Assembly (NCBI GenBank): GCA_019420585.1
Contig: JAHZGX010000013.1
Location: forward strand, 124,001-188,000
Direction of reading: 5' to 3'
Length of the DNA: 64,000 nt
Source: Prevotellaceae bacterium
Lineage (GTDB): Bacteria > Bacteroidota > Bacteroidia > Bacteroidales > Bacteroidaceae
Shown here piece after piece: positions 52,292 through 61,545 of this stretch. The number at the start of each line of letters is the position of its first letter. Within the stretch, counting starts at the first letter, position 1. A program made the position numbers and the translations under genes. Under the pieces are notes generated by a model, which saw only the letters and a list, made by a program, of their open reading frames with translations, had not been told where the DNA came from and ran no database searches.

Positions 52292-54436
52292 TCAGTCCTT
52301 CTTGTCTGCTTCTGCCGGCTTCTTGGGCGTGGCGGCCTGCTTTTCTTCGTCGGCTTTGCCCTTCTTCTCTTCCTTGCCGGCATTCTCCGGAGTGCTCTGC
52401 TGAGGGTCTGAGGGATGGCTGTCAAACAGGCCGTAGGTGGTGCGCAGTACTTTGAATTCCGTGCGACGGTTCAGTGAGTTACACTTCTCCTGCTGTGCCG
52501 TGTCGGGCAGGGCAGTGATGAAAGCCTCGGTGAGCGTGTCTCCTTCATGCAGGAAGGGATTTTGCTCGGCAATCTTTCTCGTCACCACCTTTGGGCGGCT
52601 CTCGCCATAGCCCACGGGCGTGAGGCGTTCCTGCACAATGCCATGCTCAAGCAGATAGTTCACCACGCTTTCTGCACGGCGCTGACTCAGTTTCAGGTTG
52701 TACTCGTCCTTTCCCCTATAGTCGCAGTGAGCCGCCAGTTCTATGGTCACGTTGGGGTTCTCGTTGAGCAGGTCCACCAGGCTGTCCAGGGCCATGGTGC
52801 TGTTTTCGGTGAGTTCGGCACTGTCGAAGGCATAGAACACATTGCGGATGAGCACGGGCGCGTTGATGCTTGCCAGGGGGAACTGAAGCACGTGCTCCTT
52901 GCTCACGCTGCTGGTGTCCACTGCCAGTTCTTCCTTGTGGTTGAGGTATCCCTTGCAGGTGCCCAGCAGCACGTAGCGCACATGGGGCTTCACCTCTTGC
53001 GTGAACGATCCATCGCCTCTGACGCTCAGTTTCAGGTTGGTGCCGTCATCGCCCACCATGTATACCAGTCCTTCCGGCAGTTCATATCCGTCTTTCTCGT
53101 ACACCCATCCCTTGACCGTCTGCAGCACCTCGGGGCATTCAAAGGACATGATGTGGTCCCATCCGCGTGCATCGCCACGGTTGGTGCTGAAGAATCCCCT
53201 GTTGTGCAGTCCCTCGAAAGTCATCCCGAAGTCGTCCCCACTGCTGTTCATGGGGCTTTGCAGGTTTTCTATGGTCCAAACCCCGGTGCTGTCACAAATG
53301 GCCTTGAAGATGTCCAGCCCTCCCATGCCCGGGTGTCCGTCACTTGAGAAATACAGTTCCCCGTTAGGGCGGAAGGTGGGAAACATTTCGTTTCCTGCAG
53401 TGTTGATGGGCTCGCCCAGGTTTTCCACGCCTCCCATTCCGTGCTCGCTGATGGCCACACGCCAGATGTCCATGCCTCCGAGCCCTCCCGGCATGTCGCT
53501 TACAAAGTAGAGCCATTGCCCGTCGGGGCTTGCTGCGGGATGGGCATAGCTGGACAGCGTGTCCTTGCTTATCTGCAACAGTTGCGGCGTGCTCCATGAG
53601 GCATCGGCGCGTGTGCTGGTATGTATTTCTGCAAAGCGCGGGTATTCGGCATCAAAGGTGCAGCGTGTCAGGTACATTGTGCGGCCATCGGGGGAGAAGC
53701 AGCATGCTCCTTCCTCATATTCGCTGTTGAGTCCGCCCTCCACGGCCACGGGCTGTTCCCATTTACCCTTGTCGTCCTTCTTGCTCATCCATATGTCTGC
53801 ACTCTTCACCCCGGTGATGCCGCTTATCTCACCTGATGCTATTTGCGGACGTGTGGTGGTCAGATACAATTGATCCCATTCATCGCCGAAGAGCGCCGGT
53901 GAGAAGTCGGAACGCCGTCCGTTGAGCACTGGCTCTTTCTTTACGGTGTACAGCGTGGGTTTCTTCTTCCACATGGGTGCCAGCATGCAACCCATGCGCC
54001 CGTTGGTGGCCAGCGGGTCGCCGGGCTTCAGTTCCAGGTATGCCTCGTAATTTTTCAGCGCATTCTTGTAGTCTCCCTGCTTGTGCTGCATCTGTGCCAG
54101 GAAGAGGAATGCCAGCGTGTCGGGGTAATGGTAGCGCAGCGCATTCTGGTAGGCACCGGCTGCCTTGGCGGTGTAATTGATGCGCCGGTAGCAGTCGGCC
54201 ATCTTCCAGGCTCTTTCCCCGCGCTTCTGCTTGTCCTTGATGGCAGTGCGCGAATAGGCTTTCTTGTATTCCGCAGCCGCATCGAAGTATTCTCCTATGG
54301 CATAGAACTGGTCGCCTTTCTTCATGTTCGTTTCTGCTCCACACGAGGTGAGCAGGGCGGCAAATGCCGCACTTAGGAGCAGCATGGCCATTCCCTGCCG
54401 CCAGTGTGTGGAGTTTATGGTGGAAAAGCAATCCAT
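52292..54436 (-). CDS. PorE-like lipoprotein: TPR, beta-propeller, CRD and OmpA domains
   Basis: 714 residues. A lipoprotein signal with lipobox LLTSC (near residue 31), then TPR repeats (about 40-140), PD40/WD40-like propeller blades (about 190-450; FSPDGRTMYLTR, ASPDGQWLYFVSD, FRPNGELYFSSDG), a carboxypeptidase-regulatory-like domain (about 460-545) and an OmpA domain (about 555-650; AAHCDYRGKDEYNLKLSQRR with peptidoglycan-binding Asp and Arg). This order is that of PorE, a type IX secretion component in Porphyromonas. The Lys/Glu-rich tail is extra. Other OmpA lipoproteins of Bacteroidales share the layout, so the T9SS role is inferred. Confidence 0.83.
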   Translation of the reverse strand: MDCFSTINSTHWRQGMAMLLLSAAFAALLTSCGAETNMKKGDQFYAIGEYFDAAAEYKKAYSRTAIKDKQKRGERAWKMADCYRRINYTAKAAGAYQNALRYHYPDTLAFLFLAQMQHKQGDYKNALKNYEAYLELKPGDPLATNGRMGCMLAPMWKKKPTLYTVKKEPVLNGRRSDFSPALFGDEWDQLYLTTTRPQIASGEISGITGVKSADIWMSKKDDKGKWEQPVAVEGGLNSEYEEGACCFSPDGRTMYLTRCTFDAEYPRFAEIHTSTRADASWSTPQLLQISKDTLSSYAHPAASPDGQWLYFVSDMPGGLGGMDIWRVAISEHGMGGVENLGEPINTAGNEMFPTFRPNGELYFSSDGHPGMGGLDIFKAICDSTGVWTIENLQSPMNSSGDDFGMTFEGLHNRGFFSTNRGDARGWDHIMSFECPEVLQTVKGWVYEKDGYELPEGLVYMVGDDGTNLKLSVRGDGSFTQEVKPHVRYVLLGTCKGYLNHKEELAVDTSSVSKEHVLQFPLASINAPVLIRNVFYAFDSAELTENSTMALDSLVDLLNENPNVTIELAAHCDYRGKDEYNLKLSQRRAESVVNYLLEHGIVQERLTPVGYGESRPKVVTRKIAEQNPFLHEGDTLTEAFITALPDTAQQEKCNSLNRRTEFKVLRTTYGLFDSHPSDPQQSTPENAGKEEKKGKADEEKQAATPKKPAEADKKD

Positions 54437-54451
54437 ATATTTTAATAACGC

Positions 54452-56290
54452 TTATTTCTTCTTTTTATTGCCTTTCTTGGCAACGGGAGTCTCCACTGTC
54501 ACTGTCACGCGGCGTGGAGCGGGATCCGACATGACCGTCACCACAAGATCGGTCACCATCTGCTTCAGTTCTGTCAGGAAAGCGGCCGCCTCATATTCGT
54601 GCCTCTCTATCTGCCGCAGTTTCCTCTCCCAGCGCCCGGTGAGTTCCGCACTCTTGAGCAGGTCCTCGTGAATCAGGTCTATGAGTTCCACGCCTGTGGG
54701 GGTGGCCCACAGGTTTTTCTTCTCTTTCCTTATATAATGCCTGCGGAAGAGTGTCTCAATGATGGCTGCACGGGTGCTGGGACGGCCAATGCCGTTCTCT
54801 TTCAGCGCATCGCGCAGTTCCTCATCGTCCACCATCTTGCCTGCCGTCTCCATGGCTCTCAGCAGCGTGGCCTCGGTATAAGGTTTGGGCGGGGTGGTCT
54901 TCTTCTCGGCCAGGTCGGGCTTGTGGGAGCCGCTTTCCCCTTTCCTGAACTCGGGCAGTTGCTTGTCCTTGTCCTGCGCCTGTTCGCTGTCCTGCTGTCC
55001 CATGACCACTTTCCATCCCGGGTCGGTGGTCACGCGTCCGGTGGCCTTGAAGTTCACTTCGCCCACCTGCCCCAGTACAGTGGTGGCGTTGAACAGGCAG
55101 TCGGGGTGGAAGGCCGCTATGAAGCGGCGTGCTATGAGGTCATACACCTTCTCCTCCATGTCGCTCATCCCGCCGGCCGGCACGCCTGTGGGTATGATGG
55201 CATGGTGGTCGGTGACCTTTGCGTTGTCAAACACTTTCTTGCTCTTCTTCAGTGGCTTGCCCTTGATGCGCTCCATCAGGGGGAAGTACTGCCTGAGGCC
55301 GTTCAGTATCTGAGGGCATTTGGGATATACGTCATCGGGCAGGAAAGTGGTGTCCACACGCGGGTAGGTGGTGAGTTTCTTCTCATAGAGCGACTGGATG
55401 AGCTGCAGTGTGGTGTCGGCACTGAAGCCGTACTTGTGGTTGCACTCCATCTGCAGGCTGGTCAGGTCGAACAGCCGGGGCGGAGCCTCCAGGCCTTTCT
55501 TCTTCTGTATGTCCGTCACGGTGAAGGGCAGTTCTCCCATCGAGGCCAGTGCCGCCTCTCCTTCTTCCCTTGTGCGGAAGCCTCGCTCGCCCTCCTCCAT
55601 CACTGCCGTGAAGGTGGTGTCGCGGTACACGGTGGTCAGCACCCAGTAAGGCACGGGCTGGAAGTTCTCTATCTCACGCTGCCGGTTGACTATGAGTGCC
55701 AGGGTGGGTGTCTGCACACGTCCCACGCTGAGTACCTGCCTGCCCGAGCCATACCTCTGTGTGTAGAGCCGCGTGGCGTTCATGCCCAGCAGCCAGTCGC
55801 TTATGGCGCGCATGAGTCCGGCTTCGTAGAGTCCCTGGTATTCGCTCTGGTCCTTGAGCGAGAGGAATCCTTGGCGTATGGCATCCTCGGTCAGGCTGTT
55901 TATCCAGAGCCTTTTCACCGGGCACGAGGCCTTGGCCTTCAGCATCACCCACCGCTGTATCAGTTCGCCCTCCTGCCCTGCATCGCCGCAGTTGATGATC
56001 TCATCGGCCTGGCTCATCAGGGTCTCTATGGTGTGGAACTGCTTTTCCACGCCGCTGTCGGCCTTCAGTTTGATGCCGAAGCGGGGCGGTATCATGGGCA
56101 GGCGTCCCAGGCTCCACGTTTTCCAGAGCGGCGTGTAGTCGGCCGGTTCTTTCAGTTCGCACAGGTGCCCGAACGTCCAAGTCACCTGGTATCCGTTGCC
56201 TTCCATGTAGCCGTCTCTCTGCTGCCCTGCCCCCAGGATGTGGGCAATGTCACGTGCCACGGAGGGCTTCTCCGCAATACATACTATCAT
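54452..56290 (-). CDS. topB: DNA topoisomerase III
   Basis: 612 residues from MIVCIAEKPSVARDIAHILG. A -7 box TACCTTTG (56313-56320) fixes this start and rules out the 48 extra codons of the open frame. The TOPRIM motif has CGDAGQEGELIQRW, the active-site Tyr lies in FSADTTLQLIQSLYEKKLTT YPRVDT, and late GIGRPSTRA is present. A type IA enzyme that decatenates DNA. Plasmid- and conjugation-linked TopB copies exist, but the context here is chromosomal. A 653-codon antisense frame is a codon-bias shadow. Confidence 0.93.
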   Translation of the reverse strand: MIVCIAEKPSVARDIAHILGAGQQRDGYMEGNGYQVTWTFGHLCELKEPADYTPLWKTWSLGRLPMIPPRFGIKLKADSGVEKQFHTIETLMSQADEIINCGDAGQEGELIQRWVMLKAKASCPVKRLWINSLTEDAIRQGFLSLKDQSEYQGLYEAGLMRAISDWLLGMNATRLYTQRYGSGRQVLSVGRVQTPTLALIVNRQREIENFQPVPYWVLTTVYRDTTFTAVMEEGERGFRTREEGEAALASMGELPFTVTDIQKKKGLEAPPRLFDLTSLQMECNHKYGFSADTTLQLIQSLYEKKLTTYPRVDTTFLPDDVYPKCPQILNGLRQYFPLMERIKGKPLKKSKKVFDNAKVTDHHAIIPTGVPAGGMSDMEEKVYDLIARRFIAAFHPDCLFNATTVLGQVGEVNFKATGRVTTDPGWKVVMGQQDSEQAQDKDKQLPEFRKGESGSHKPDLAEKKTTPPKPYTEATLLRAMETAGKMVDDEELRDALKENGIGRPSTRAAIIETLFRRHYIRKEKKNLWATPTGVELIDLIHEDLLKSAELTGRWERKLRQIERHEYEAAAFLTELKQMVTDLVVTVMSDPAPRRVTVTVETPVAKKGNKKKK

Positions 56291-56451
56291 TCCTGCTTGC
56301 TTATATTTGACACAAAGGTAATGATAAATCCCTTTCTTTGCAACTCTCTCCTGCCCGTTTCTGAGGGCATGCCGCACTGCCGGAAGAAAGGCACTTGTCA
56401 GGTAGGGGTGGATGCCCATGCCTGCCTCCTGCACGTTTTCGGCCCGGAATA

Positions 56452-56482
56452 TTGGCAGGCCTCTCCTTTTTCCGTAACTTTG
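56452..56482 (+). promoter_or_regulatory. Glycosyltransferase operon promoter
   Basis: TTG 56452-56454 and TAACTTTG 56475-56482 with 20 bp between, 30 bp before the first glycosyltransferase ATG. Confidence 0.7.
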
Positions 56483-56511
56483 TCTGCCGGGGTGCTTCTC
56501 CCCGATAGCGT

Positions 56512-57354
56512 ATGGAACTATCCGTCATTATACCCGTATACAACACGCGTGACATGCTGACCCGCTGCCTGCAGAGCATCTTGCGGCAGGAAGTAGGCGG
56601 GATGGAGGTGCTGCTGATTGACGATGGCAGTACCGATGGGAGCGGCAGGCTGGCCGATGAACTGGCTGCCTCACATCCCATGGTGAGCGTGTGCCACAAG
56701 CCGAACGGCGGCTTGTCTGATGCGCGTAATGCCGGACTGCGCATGGCGCACGGGCAGTATGTGACCTTTGTGGATGCCGATGACGAGGTGGCTCCCGGTA
56801 CTTATGCCGCCTTGATGGGCCTGCTCCGGCTCAACGGTGACACGGACATACTGGAGTTTCCCGTGCGCGTGCATGCCGGCCATGCCTCGGAGCATACGCT
56901 CGTGCTGCCCGACAGGTGCTGGCCGTCATCCGGTGCTTATTGGACGGAGACAGAGGCATGGGAGCATACCTATGCCTGCAACAAGGTGTACCGCAGGAGT
57001 CTTTTCCGCCAGGTGCAGTTCCCTTGCGGCAGGCTGTTTGAGGACATGTGGGTCACCCCGCAACTGCTTGCCATGGACGTGCGGGTGCAGACCACCGGCA
57101 TGGGCATGTACATCTACCATTGGAACCACCGGGGCATCACCGTCACTGCTGACGGCCATGGCCTGGAGCAACTGCTTGAAGCCCAGATGAGGGCTGCCCG
57201 CCTGATGCACACGCGCATGCTCTCGCGCCGTGGGTGGAAGTTTTATAAGAGCATGCTTTTCCGGCAGGTGGACGTGTACCGGCTTACGGGGCACATCCTG
57301 CTGCCATGGCCTTTCGTCAAGTTCATCTGCCGCCTCCACAGCCTATGCCGTTAG
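56512..57354 (+). CDS. Family 2 glycosyltransferase
   Basis: 280 residues. The GT-A fold has IIPVYNTRDMLTRCLQSI, VLLIDDGSTDGSG, GLSDARNAGL and the DxD-type FVDADDE near residue 87. It transfers an activated sugar to a glycan acceptor at the cytosolic side. First of three overlapping genes; acceptor unknown. Confidence 0.92.
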   Translation: MELSVIIPVYNTRDMLTRCLQSILRQEVGGMEVLLIDDGSTDGSGRLADELAASHPMVSVCHKPNGGLSDARNAGLRMAHGQYVTFVDADDEVAPGTYAALMGLLRLNGDTDILEFPVRVHAGHASEHTLVLPDRCWPSSGAYWTETEAWEHTYACNKVYRRSLFRQVQFPCGRLFEDMWVTPQLLAMDVRVQTTGMGMYIYHWNHRGITVTADGHGLEQLLEAQMRAARLMHTRMLSRRGWKFYKSMLFRQVDVYRLTGHILLPWPFVKFICRLHSLCR

Positions 57355-58376
57355 TCTCCTTCATCATAACTTATTGCAACGAGCCGCTTCCTCTGCTGGT
57401 TGAGTGCCTGCGGAGTGTGCTCACGGTGTGCCGCATCATGAGGGAGAGAGGGATGACGAGGGACGCATTCGAGATTGTCGTGGTGGACGATGGCAGCAGG
57501 GTCTCTCCCGAATCCTGCATCCGCCGGACGGATGCCTCCATACGTTACATCCGCCAGCCCAATGCCGGGCTGTCTGCCGCGCGCAACACAGGAATCGCAT
57601 CCGCGCATGGCGAGTACCTGCAGTTCATTGATGCCGATGACACTCTGCTGCCCGAGGCGTATTGCTCCATCTGCCCCAAGAGCGGCCGGGGGGCTGATGT
57701 CATCCTGTTCCGCTTCACCACGCATGAGGATGGAGGAGACGAAGGACATCCTTCCCGACTTGCCTTTCCCTGCAGGAGAAAGCAATGGAACCGGGACGGG
57801 AGGGGCGAAGAAAACCGCCAGTGCCGCGTGACAAGCGGAACCCGCCACATGCTCCGGCACAACCTGCGTGCTTCGGCCTGCTGCTATCTGTTCCGCCGCC
57901 GCCTGCTTGGCGACCTCCGGTTTGCCGAGGGGCTGCTCCATGAGGACGAACTCTTCACCCCGTTGCTGTTGCTCCGCATGTCTGCCGTGTGCAGTACCGG
58001 CGTGCCTGCCTACTATTACCGGCAGCGGCCGCGCACCATTACCCACAGCCATGCGGCGAAGCACTCTGCCAGGCGTTTGTCCGATACCCTGGAGGTGCTT
58101 CACCGCCTGCAGGGTACTGCCGGCGCGCTTGCAGGCATGGAACAGAGGGCTCTGCGGCGCAGGGTGGAGCAACTGACGGCCGACTATATATATAATGTAT
58201 GGAAACTGGAACCGGACAGGCTGGGGCGCAGGATGCGGATGAGGCAACTGGCCGAATGTGGCCTGCTGCCGTTGCCTCTGCACTGCCACACCCTGCGCCA
58301 TCTGCTCTTCAGCCTGATGGTGCGCCTGCCCTTTGCCGCGTATGATTTCCTGCTGGGCAAGGTTGTGAGGTTATGA
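57345..58376 (+). CDS. Family 2 glycosyltransferase
   Basis: About 343 residues from MPLVSFIITYCNEPL; the frame opens 39 bp earlier inside the previous gene, but the family begins here. Motifs: FEIVVVDDGSRVSPE, GLSAARNTGIASAHGEY, FIDADDT. The second half is helical and basic. It overlaps the upstream gene by 10 bp and gluQ by 4 bp, so the three are one transcript. Paralog of its neighbour, with low identity beyond the catalytic motifs. Confidence 0.9.
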   Translation: MPLVSFIITYCNEPLPLLVECLRSVLTVCRIMRERGMTRDAFEIVVVDDGSRVSPESCIRRTDASIRYIRQPNAGLSAARNTGIASAHGEYLQFIDADDTLLPEAYCSICPKSGRGADVILFRFTTHEDGGDEGHPSRLAFPCRRKQWNRDGRGEENRQCRVTSGTRHMLRHNLRASACCYLFRRRLLGDLRFAEGLLHEDELFTPLLLLRMSAVCSTGVPAYYYRQRPRTITHSHAAKHSARRLSDTLEVLHRLQGTAGALAGMEQRALRRRVEQLTADYIYNVWKLEPDRLGRRMRMRQLAECGLLPLPLHCHTLRHLLFSLMVRLPFAAYDFLLGKVVRL

Positions 58377-59455
58377 CGGCGGAAGCGGGGGATGCGTATG
58401 GAGACAGGACGATGGAAGGAAGACACGGAGATGTGAGAAAGACGAAGGGGCGCTTTGCTCCTTCACCCACGGGGCGCATGCATCTGGGCAACGTGTTCGC
58501 GGCCCTCATGTCGTGGCTCTCGGCCAAGAGCCGGGGCGGCGAGTGGCTGCTGCGCATTGAGGACCTTGACCCTCAGCGGTCGCATGCCGAATATGCCGAA
58601 TGGCTGATGGATGACCTGCTGTGGCTGGGCCTGGAATGGGATGAGGGTCCGGGGAAAGACCGTGGCAACGGGCCTTACTGGCAAAGCCGGCGGGGAGACA
58701 TCTACGAGGAGGCTCTCATGGAATTGGATGCGAAGGGGCTTGTGTACCCCTGCACTTGCACCAGGGCCGACATTATGGCCACGCAGGCACCGCACGAGAG
58801 TGACGGGCGGGTGGTGTACCGGGGAACTTGCCGGCCGCAGACGGATGTGCCGTGGCAGCAGGTCATGTCCGCCCGGCCTGCCGCCTGGTGTTGCCTGACG
58901 AGTTCCCCATTGCAGCCAAGGGATTGCGGGAGTGTGCTGCATGAGGCTGCGGGAGCGGCAGCCTCGCGCCTGATGGTGCCGCCGGTGGAACTTGCCGATG
59001 TGCGTTGCCATGATAGGCACTATGGCGAGGTGAGCGTGAATCTGGCCATCCATTGCGGTGACTTCATCGTGCGCCGGCGCGACCGTGCATGGGCTTACCA
59101 GCTGGCCGTGGTGGTGGATGATGCCTTGATGGGCGTGACCGAGGTGGTGCGCGGGCGCGACCTCCTGCTCTCGGCACCTCAGCAGATGTATGTTGACCGG
59201 CTGCTCGGCTTCCCCTCGCCGGCCTTTGCCCACATCCCTCTGCTTGTCAATGCACAGGGGCAGAGGCTCTCGAAGCGTGACAAGGCACTCGACATGGGGG
59301 CGCTGCGATCCCGGTTCACTCCGGGCGAGATACTGGGACGGCTGGCGCATGCGGCCGGCATCATTCCGCATGCAGCATCGGTGAGCCTGCCCGACCTCCT
59401 TTCCCTGTTCTCCTGGCAGAAGGTGCCGCATGGCGACATCGTGTGCACGGTGTAG
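58373..59455 (+). CDS. gluQ: Glutamyl-queuosine tRNA(Asp) synthetase
   Basis: 360 residues, matching short GluRS paralogs that lack the anticodon domain. A HIGH-like motif (FAPSPTGRMHLGNVFAALM), LRIEDLDPQRS, zinc-binding CTCTRAD with a later Tyr and Cys (VYRGTC), and a KMSKS-like LSKRDKA are all visible. The enzyme glutamylates queuosine in tRNA-Asp. The first 20 residues before GRFAPSP are extra. The start overlaps the previous stop (ATGA). Confidence 0.9.
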   Translation: MTAEAGDAYGDRTMEGRHGDVRKTKGRFAPSPTGRMHLGNVFAALMSWLSAKSRGGEWLLRIEDLDPQRSHAEYAEWLMDDLLWLGLEWDEGPGKDRGNGPYWQSRRGDIYEEALMELDAKGLVYPCTCTRADIMATQAPHESDGRVVYRGTCRPQTDVPWQQVMSARPAAWCCLTSSPLQPRDCGSVLHEAAGAAASRLMVPPVELADVRCHDRHYGEVSVNLAIHCGDFIVRRRDRAWAYQLAVVVDDALMGVTEVVRGRDLLLSAPQQMYVDRLLGFPSPAFAHIPLLVNAQGQRLSKRDKALDMGALRSRFTPGEILGRLAHAAGIIPHAASVSLPDLLSLFSWQKVPHGDIVCTV

Positions 59456-59464
59456 GCGCAGGGC

Positions 59465-60127
59465 TCAGAACATCATTATCCTGCACTCCCTACCTTGTGC
59501 GTGGCGCTCTGCAAGTTGCTTGATGTAGAGGGCGCACTCCTCCACCTGTGCCCTGTTGCCGTCATATCCATTGACGATGGCCAGCAGGTGGGTGGTTCCG
59601 AGGTCCAACTTCGTGCGCTCGTTGTCGGTGGTGGGCGTGCCTATGCCGCCCGTGGCATCGCGGTAGACGGGCAGGCCGCAGATGTTTACCGTGCCGCGCC
59701 CGATGCCCTCATAAGGCTCTCCCTCTCGTCCCACGCCCAGGGTGAGGCAGTCTCCGTCAATCTTGTCAGCATCGAATCCGCCTATGCTGTATCCGTAGGC
59801 AATGCTTGCCAGGTTGATGAGGTCCACGGCTGTGTCCACCTGGTAGAGGGCTTTTCCCTGCAGGGTGCGCCTCACCAGCGCCTCGCCGCTCGGGCGGTAG
59901 CGGCTCGGGTCTTTGCCCAGAGCCTTGTACACCTGGCGCGTGGCCTGTATGGCGGGCATCCACTTGATGCTCTCTGTGGTGAAACGCTGGCGGTAGTCAT
60001 CCAGTGAGCGGCTGATTTCCTCCCATAGCTCGGGGCAGTAGCGGCTGTTGGAGAGCGTGATGCTGACGGCTGCGCCCGTGAATGCCGGGCACACGGCTCT
60101 TATCTCTTCTGAAACCTCAATCTTCAT
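59465..60127 (-). CDS. B3/B4 tRNA-binding domain protein
   Basis: 220 residues from MKIEVSEEIRAVCPAF, supported by a -7 box TACCTTTG (60187-60194) 60 bp upstream. B3_4 domain as in the PheRS beta subunit editing module: MPAIQATRQVYKALGKDPSR YRPSGEALVRR, then VDTAVDLINLASI. Stand-alone versions are thought to hydrolyse or bind mischarged tRNA. Convergent with gluQ, 9 bp apart. Confidence 0.88.
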   Translation of the reverse strand: MKIEVSEEIRAVCPAFTGAAVSITLSNSRYCPELWEEISRSLDDYRQRFTTESIKWMPAIQATRQVYKALGKDPSRYRPSGEALVRRTLQGKALYQVDTAVDLINLASIAYGYSIGGFDADKIDGDCLTLGVGREGEPYEGIGRGTVNICGLPVYRDATGGIGTPTTDNERTKLDLGTTHLLAIVNGYDGNRAQVEECALYIKQLAERHAQGRECRIMMF

Positions 60128-60386
60128 CTTTTCCTTTCCTTGGGCTTGTCGTGCAATGAGTGCAGTTGGACTGTGCAAGCACGGCGCAAAGGTAAGAGCT
60201 TTCGCTGAGAACCCCAAGCCCGCGCATGGAGTATTGCCGCCAATGCGGCTGGCCCTGCGGGGATAGTATGCCTTTCCCCGTGCCGCCGCTCTCCCACGGG
60301 TGCGCCGGCATCGCAAGGGCGGGATAAAGTGGTGCACCCGGCCCTTCTTTTTGGGTGTTCAGGCGTGAGGAACGGAGAAATTTGCC

Positions 60387-60394
60387 TAAGTTTG
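60387..60394 (+). promoter_or_regulatory. -7 box of the DUF3109 gene
   Basis: TAAGTTTG at 60387-60394, 30 bp before the ATG. No good -33 box at the usual distance. Confidence 0.5.
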
Positions 60395-60423
60395 CAGCCT
60401 CAAAGAAAACAGTTGTTTAAGTT

Positions 60424-61005
60424 ATGGTACTGATAGATGATGTGGTGGTGAGCCTGGACATCTTCCGCGAGAAGTTCGTCTGCAACCTGGATTCCTGCCG
60501 TGGCGAGTGCTGCATAGAAGGCGATGCCGGTGCTCCCGTGACGCTGGATGAGGTGGAGAAACTGGAAGAGGTGCTGCCTACGGTGTGGGACGAACTCTCG
60601 CCCGAGGCGCGCGTGGTGATAGAGAAGCAGGGCGTCGTGTACACCGACCAGGAGGGAGACTTGGTGACCTCCATAGTCAACGGCAAGGATTGCGTCTTCA
60701 CTTGCCGCGATGAGAAAGGCTGCTGCTATTGCGCGATAGAGAAGGCCTATCGCGAGGGGCGGTGCGGTTTCCGCAAGCCGGTCTCGTGCCACCTGTATCC
60801 CATACGCGTGGGCAAGTGCGGCCCCTACAGGGCTGTGAACTATCATCGCTGGAGCGTGTGCAAGGCTGCCGTCCTGCTGGGGCAGAAGGAGAACGTCCCC
60901 GTGTACAGGTTCCTGAAGGAGCCGCTGGTCAGGAAGTTCGGAGAGAAGTGGTATGCCGAGGTGGAGCAGGTGGCAGGCGAACTGGAGAAGCAAGGCATGC
61001 TGTAA
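60424..61005 (+). CDS. DUF3109 cysteine-rich protein
   Basis: 193 residues. The DUF3109/YkgJ-like pattern of cysteines is present: FVCNLDSCRGECCIEGDAG, then CVFTCRDEKGCCYCAIEKAY, KPVSCHLYPIR and a late C in RWSVCKAA. These likely bind a metal or Fe-S cluster; the role is unknown. Single gene with its own promoter. Confidence 0.9.
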   Translation: MVLIDDVVVSLDIFREKFVCNLDSCRGECCIEGDAGAPVTLDEVEKLEEVLPTVWDELSPEARVVIEKQGVVYTDQEGDLVTSIVNGKDCVFTCRDEKGCCYCAIEKAYREGRCGFRKPVSCHLYPIRVGKCGPYRAVNYHRWSVCKAAVLLGQKENVPVYRFLKEPLVRKFGEKWYAEVEQVAGELEKQGML

Positions 61006-61015
61006 CCCTCGTGCC

Positions 61016-61279
61016 GCTTCATCGCCAAAGCCCTTTCCCGATACCGCCCAAGCGATTGCGCTTCATCGCCAATGCCCTTTGCTGATGCTGGCTGGGCGAT
61101 GCCGCTTCATCACCAATGCCCTTTGCTGATGCCGGCTGGGCGATGCCGCTTCATCACCAATGCCCTTTGTCAGCGTCGCCCAAGCGATTGCGCTTCATCG
61201 CCAAAGCCCTTTGCTGATGCCGGCTGGGCGATGCCGCTTCATCACCAAAGCCCTTTGCTGATGCCGGCTAGGCGATTGC
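61016..61279. repeat. Six 44-bp tandem repeats
   Basis: Units start at 61016, 61060, 61104, 61148, 61192 and 61236, each beginning GCTTCATC and containing a CCCTTT core; a partial seventh starts at 61280. CATCGCC near the start and GGCGATG near the end of several units are inverted repeats. 44 is not a multiple of three, so the open frame across it is not a protein gene. Confidence 0.88.
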
Positions 61280-61303
61280 GCTTCATCACCAGGCCGATGA
61301 GGC

Positions 61304-61389
61304 AGTACCACTATTGCGGTACTGCAGTACCTCTATTGTAGTACTGGAGTACCTCCAGCGTGGTACTGTGCCATCACTAGCGTGGCACA
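61304..61389. repeat. Four palindromic units at 22-bp period (AGTACC/GGTACT)
   Basis: AGTACCACTATTGCGGTACT (61304), AGTACCTCTATTGTAGTACT (61326) and AGTACCTCCAGCGTGGTACT (61348) are 22 bp apart. The last is GTGCCA-N9-TGGCAC (61368-61388), keeping GCGTGG in phase. Stems are conserved, loops vary. Confidence 0.85.
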
Positions 61390-61545
61390 GGGGAGCAGGC
61401 GTTGTGATGGTTTCTTATGACCGTGCCGGTTTCTCCCACAGACCCTAGTGTGCCGTCTTTTCCATGCCTCTGCTTGTCGCGCAGCCCCCGGCTTTGCCGG
61501 GCTGCTTGCTCTTGCTCCTTTGCCTCAGCCCGCTTTCCTCATGCT

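Noticed and set aside
54599..56560. 653-codon open frame antisense to topB
   Set aside because: It mirrors topB codons in a GC-rich gene, has no recognisable family or signal, and its start lies in the neighbouring promoter region.
61072..61341. 89-codon frame over the 44-bp tandem repeats
   Set aside because: The period is not a multiple of three, so the peptide does not repeat in phase; the repeat is non-coding.
61016..61389. CRISPR array
   Set aside because: Units are 44 or 22 bp without separate unique spacers, repeats are degenerate palindromes, and no cas gene is near.
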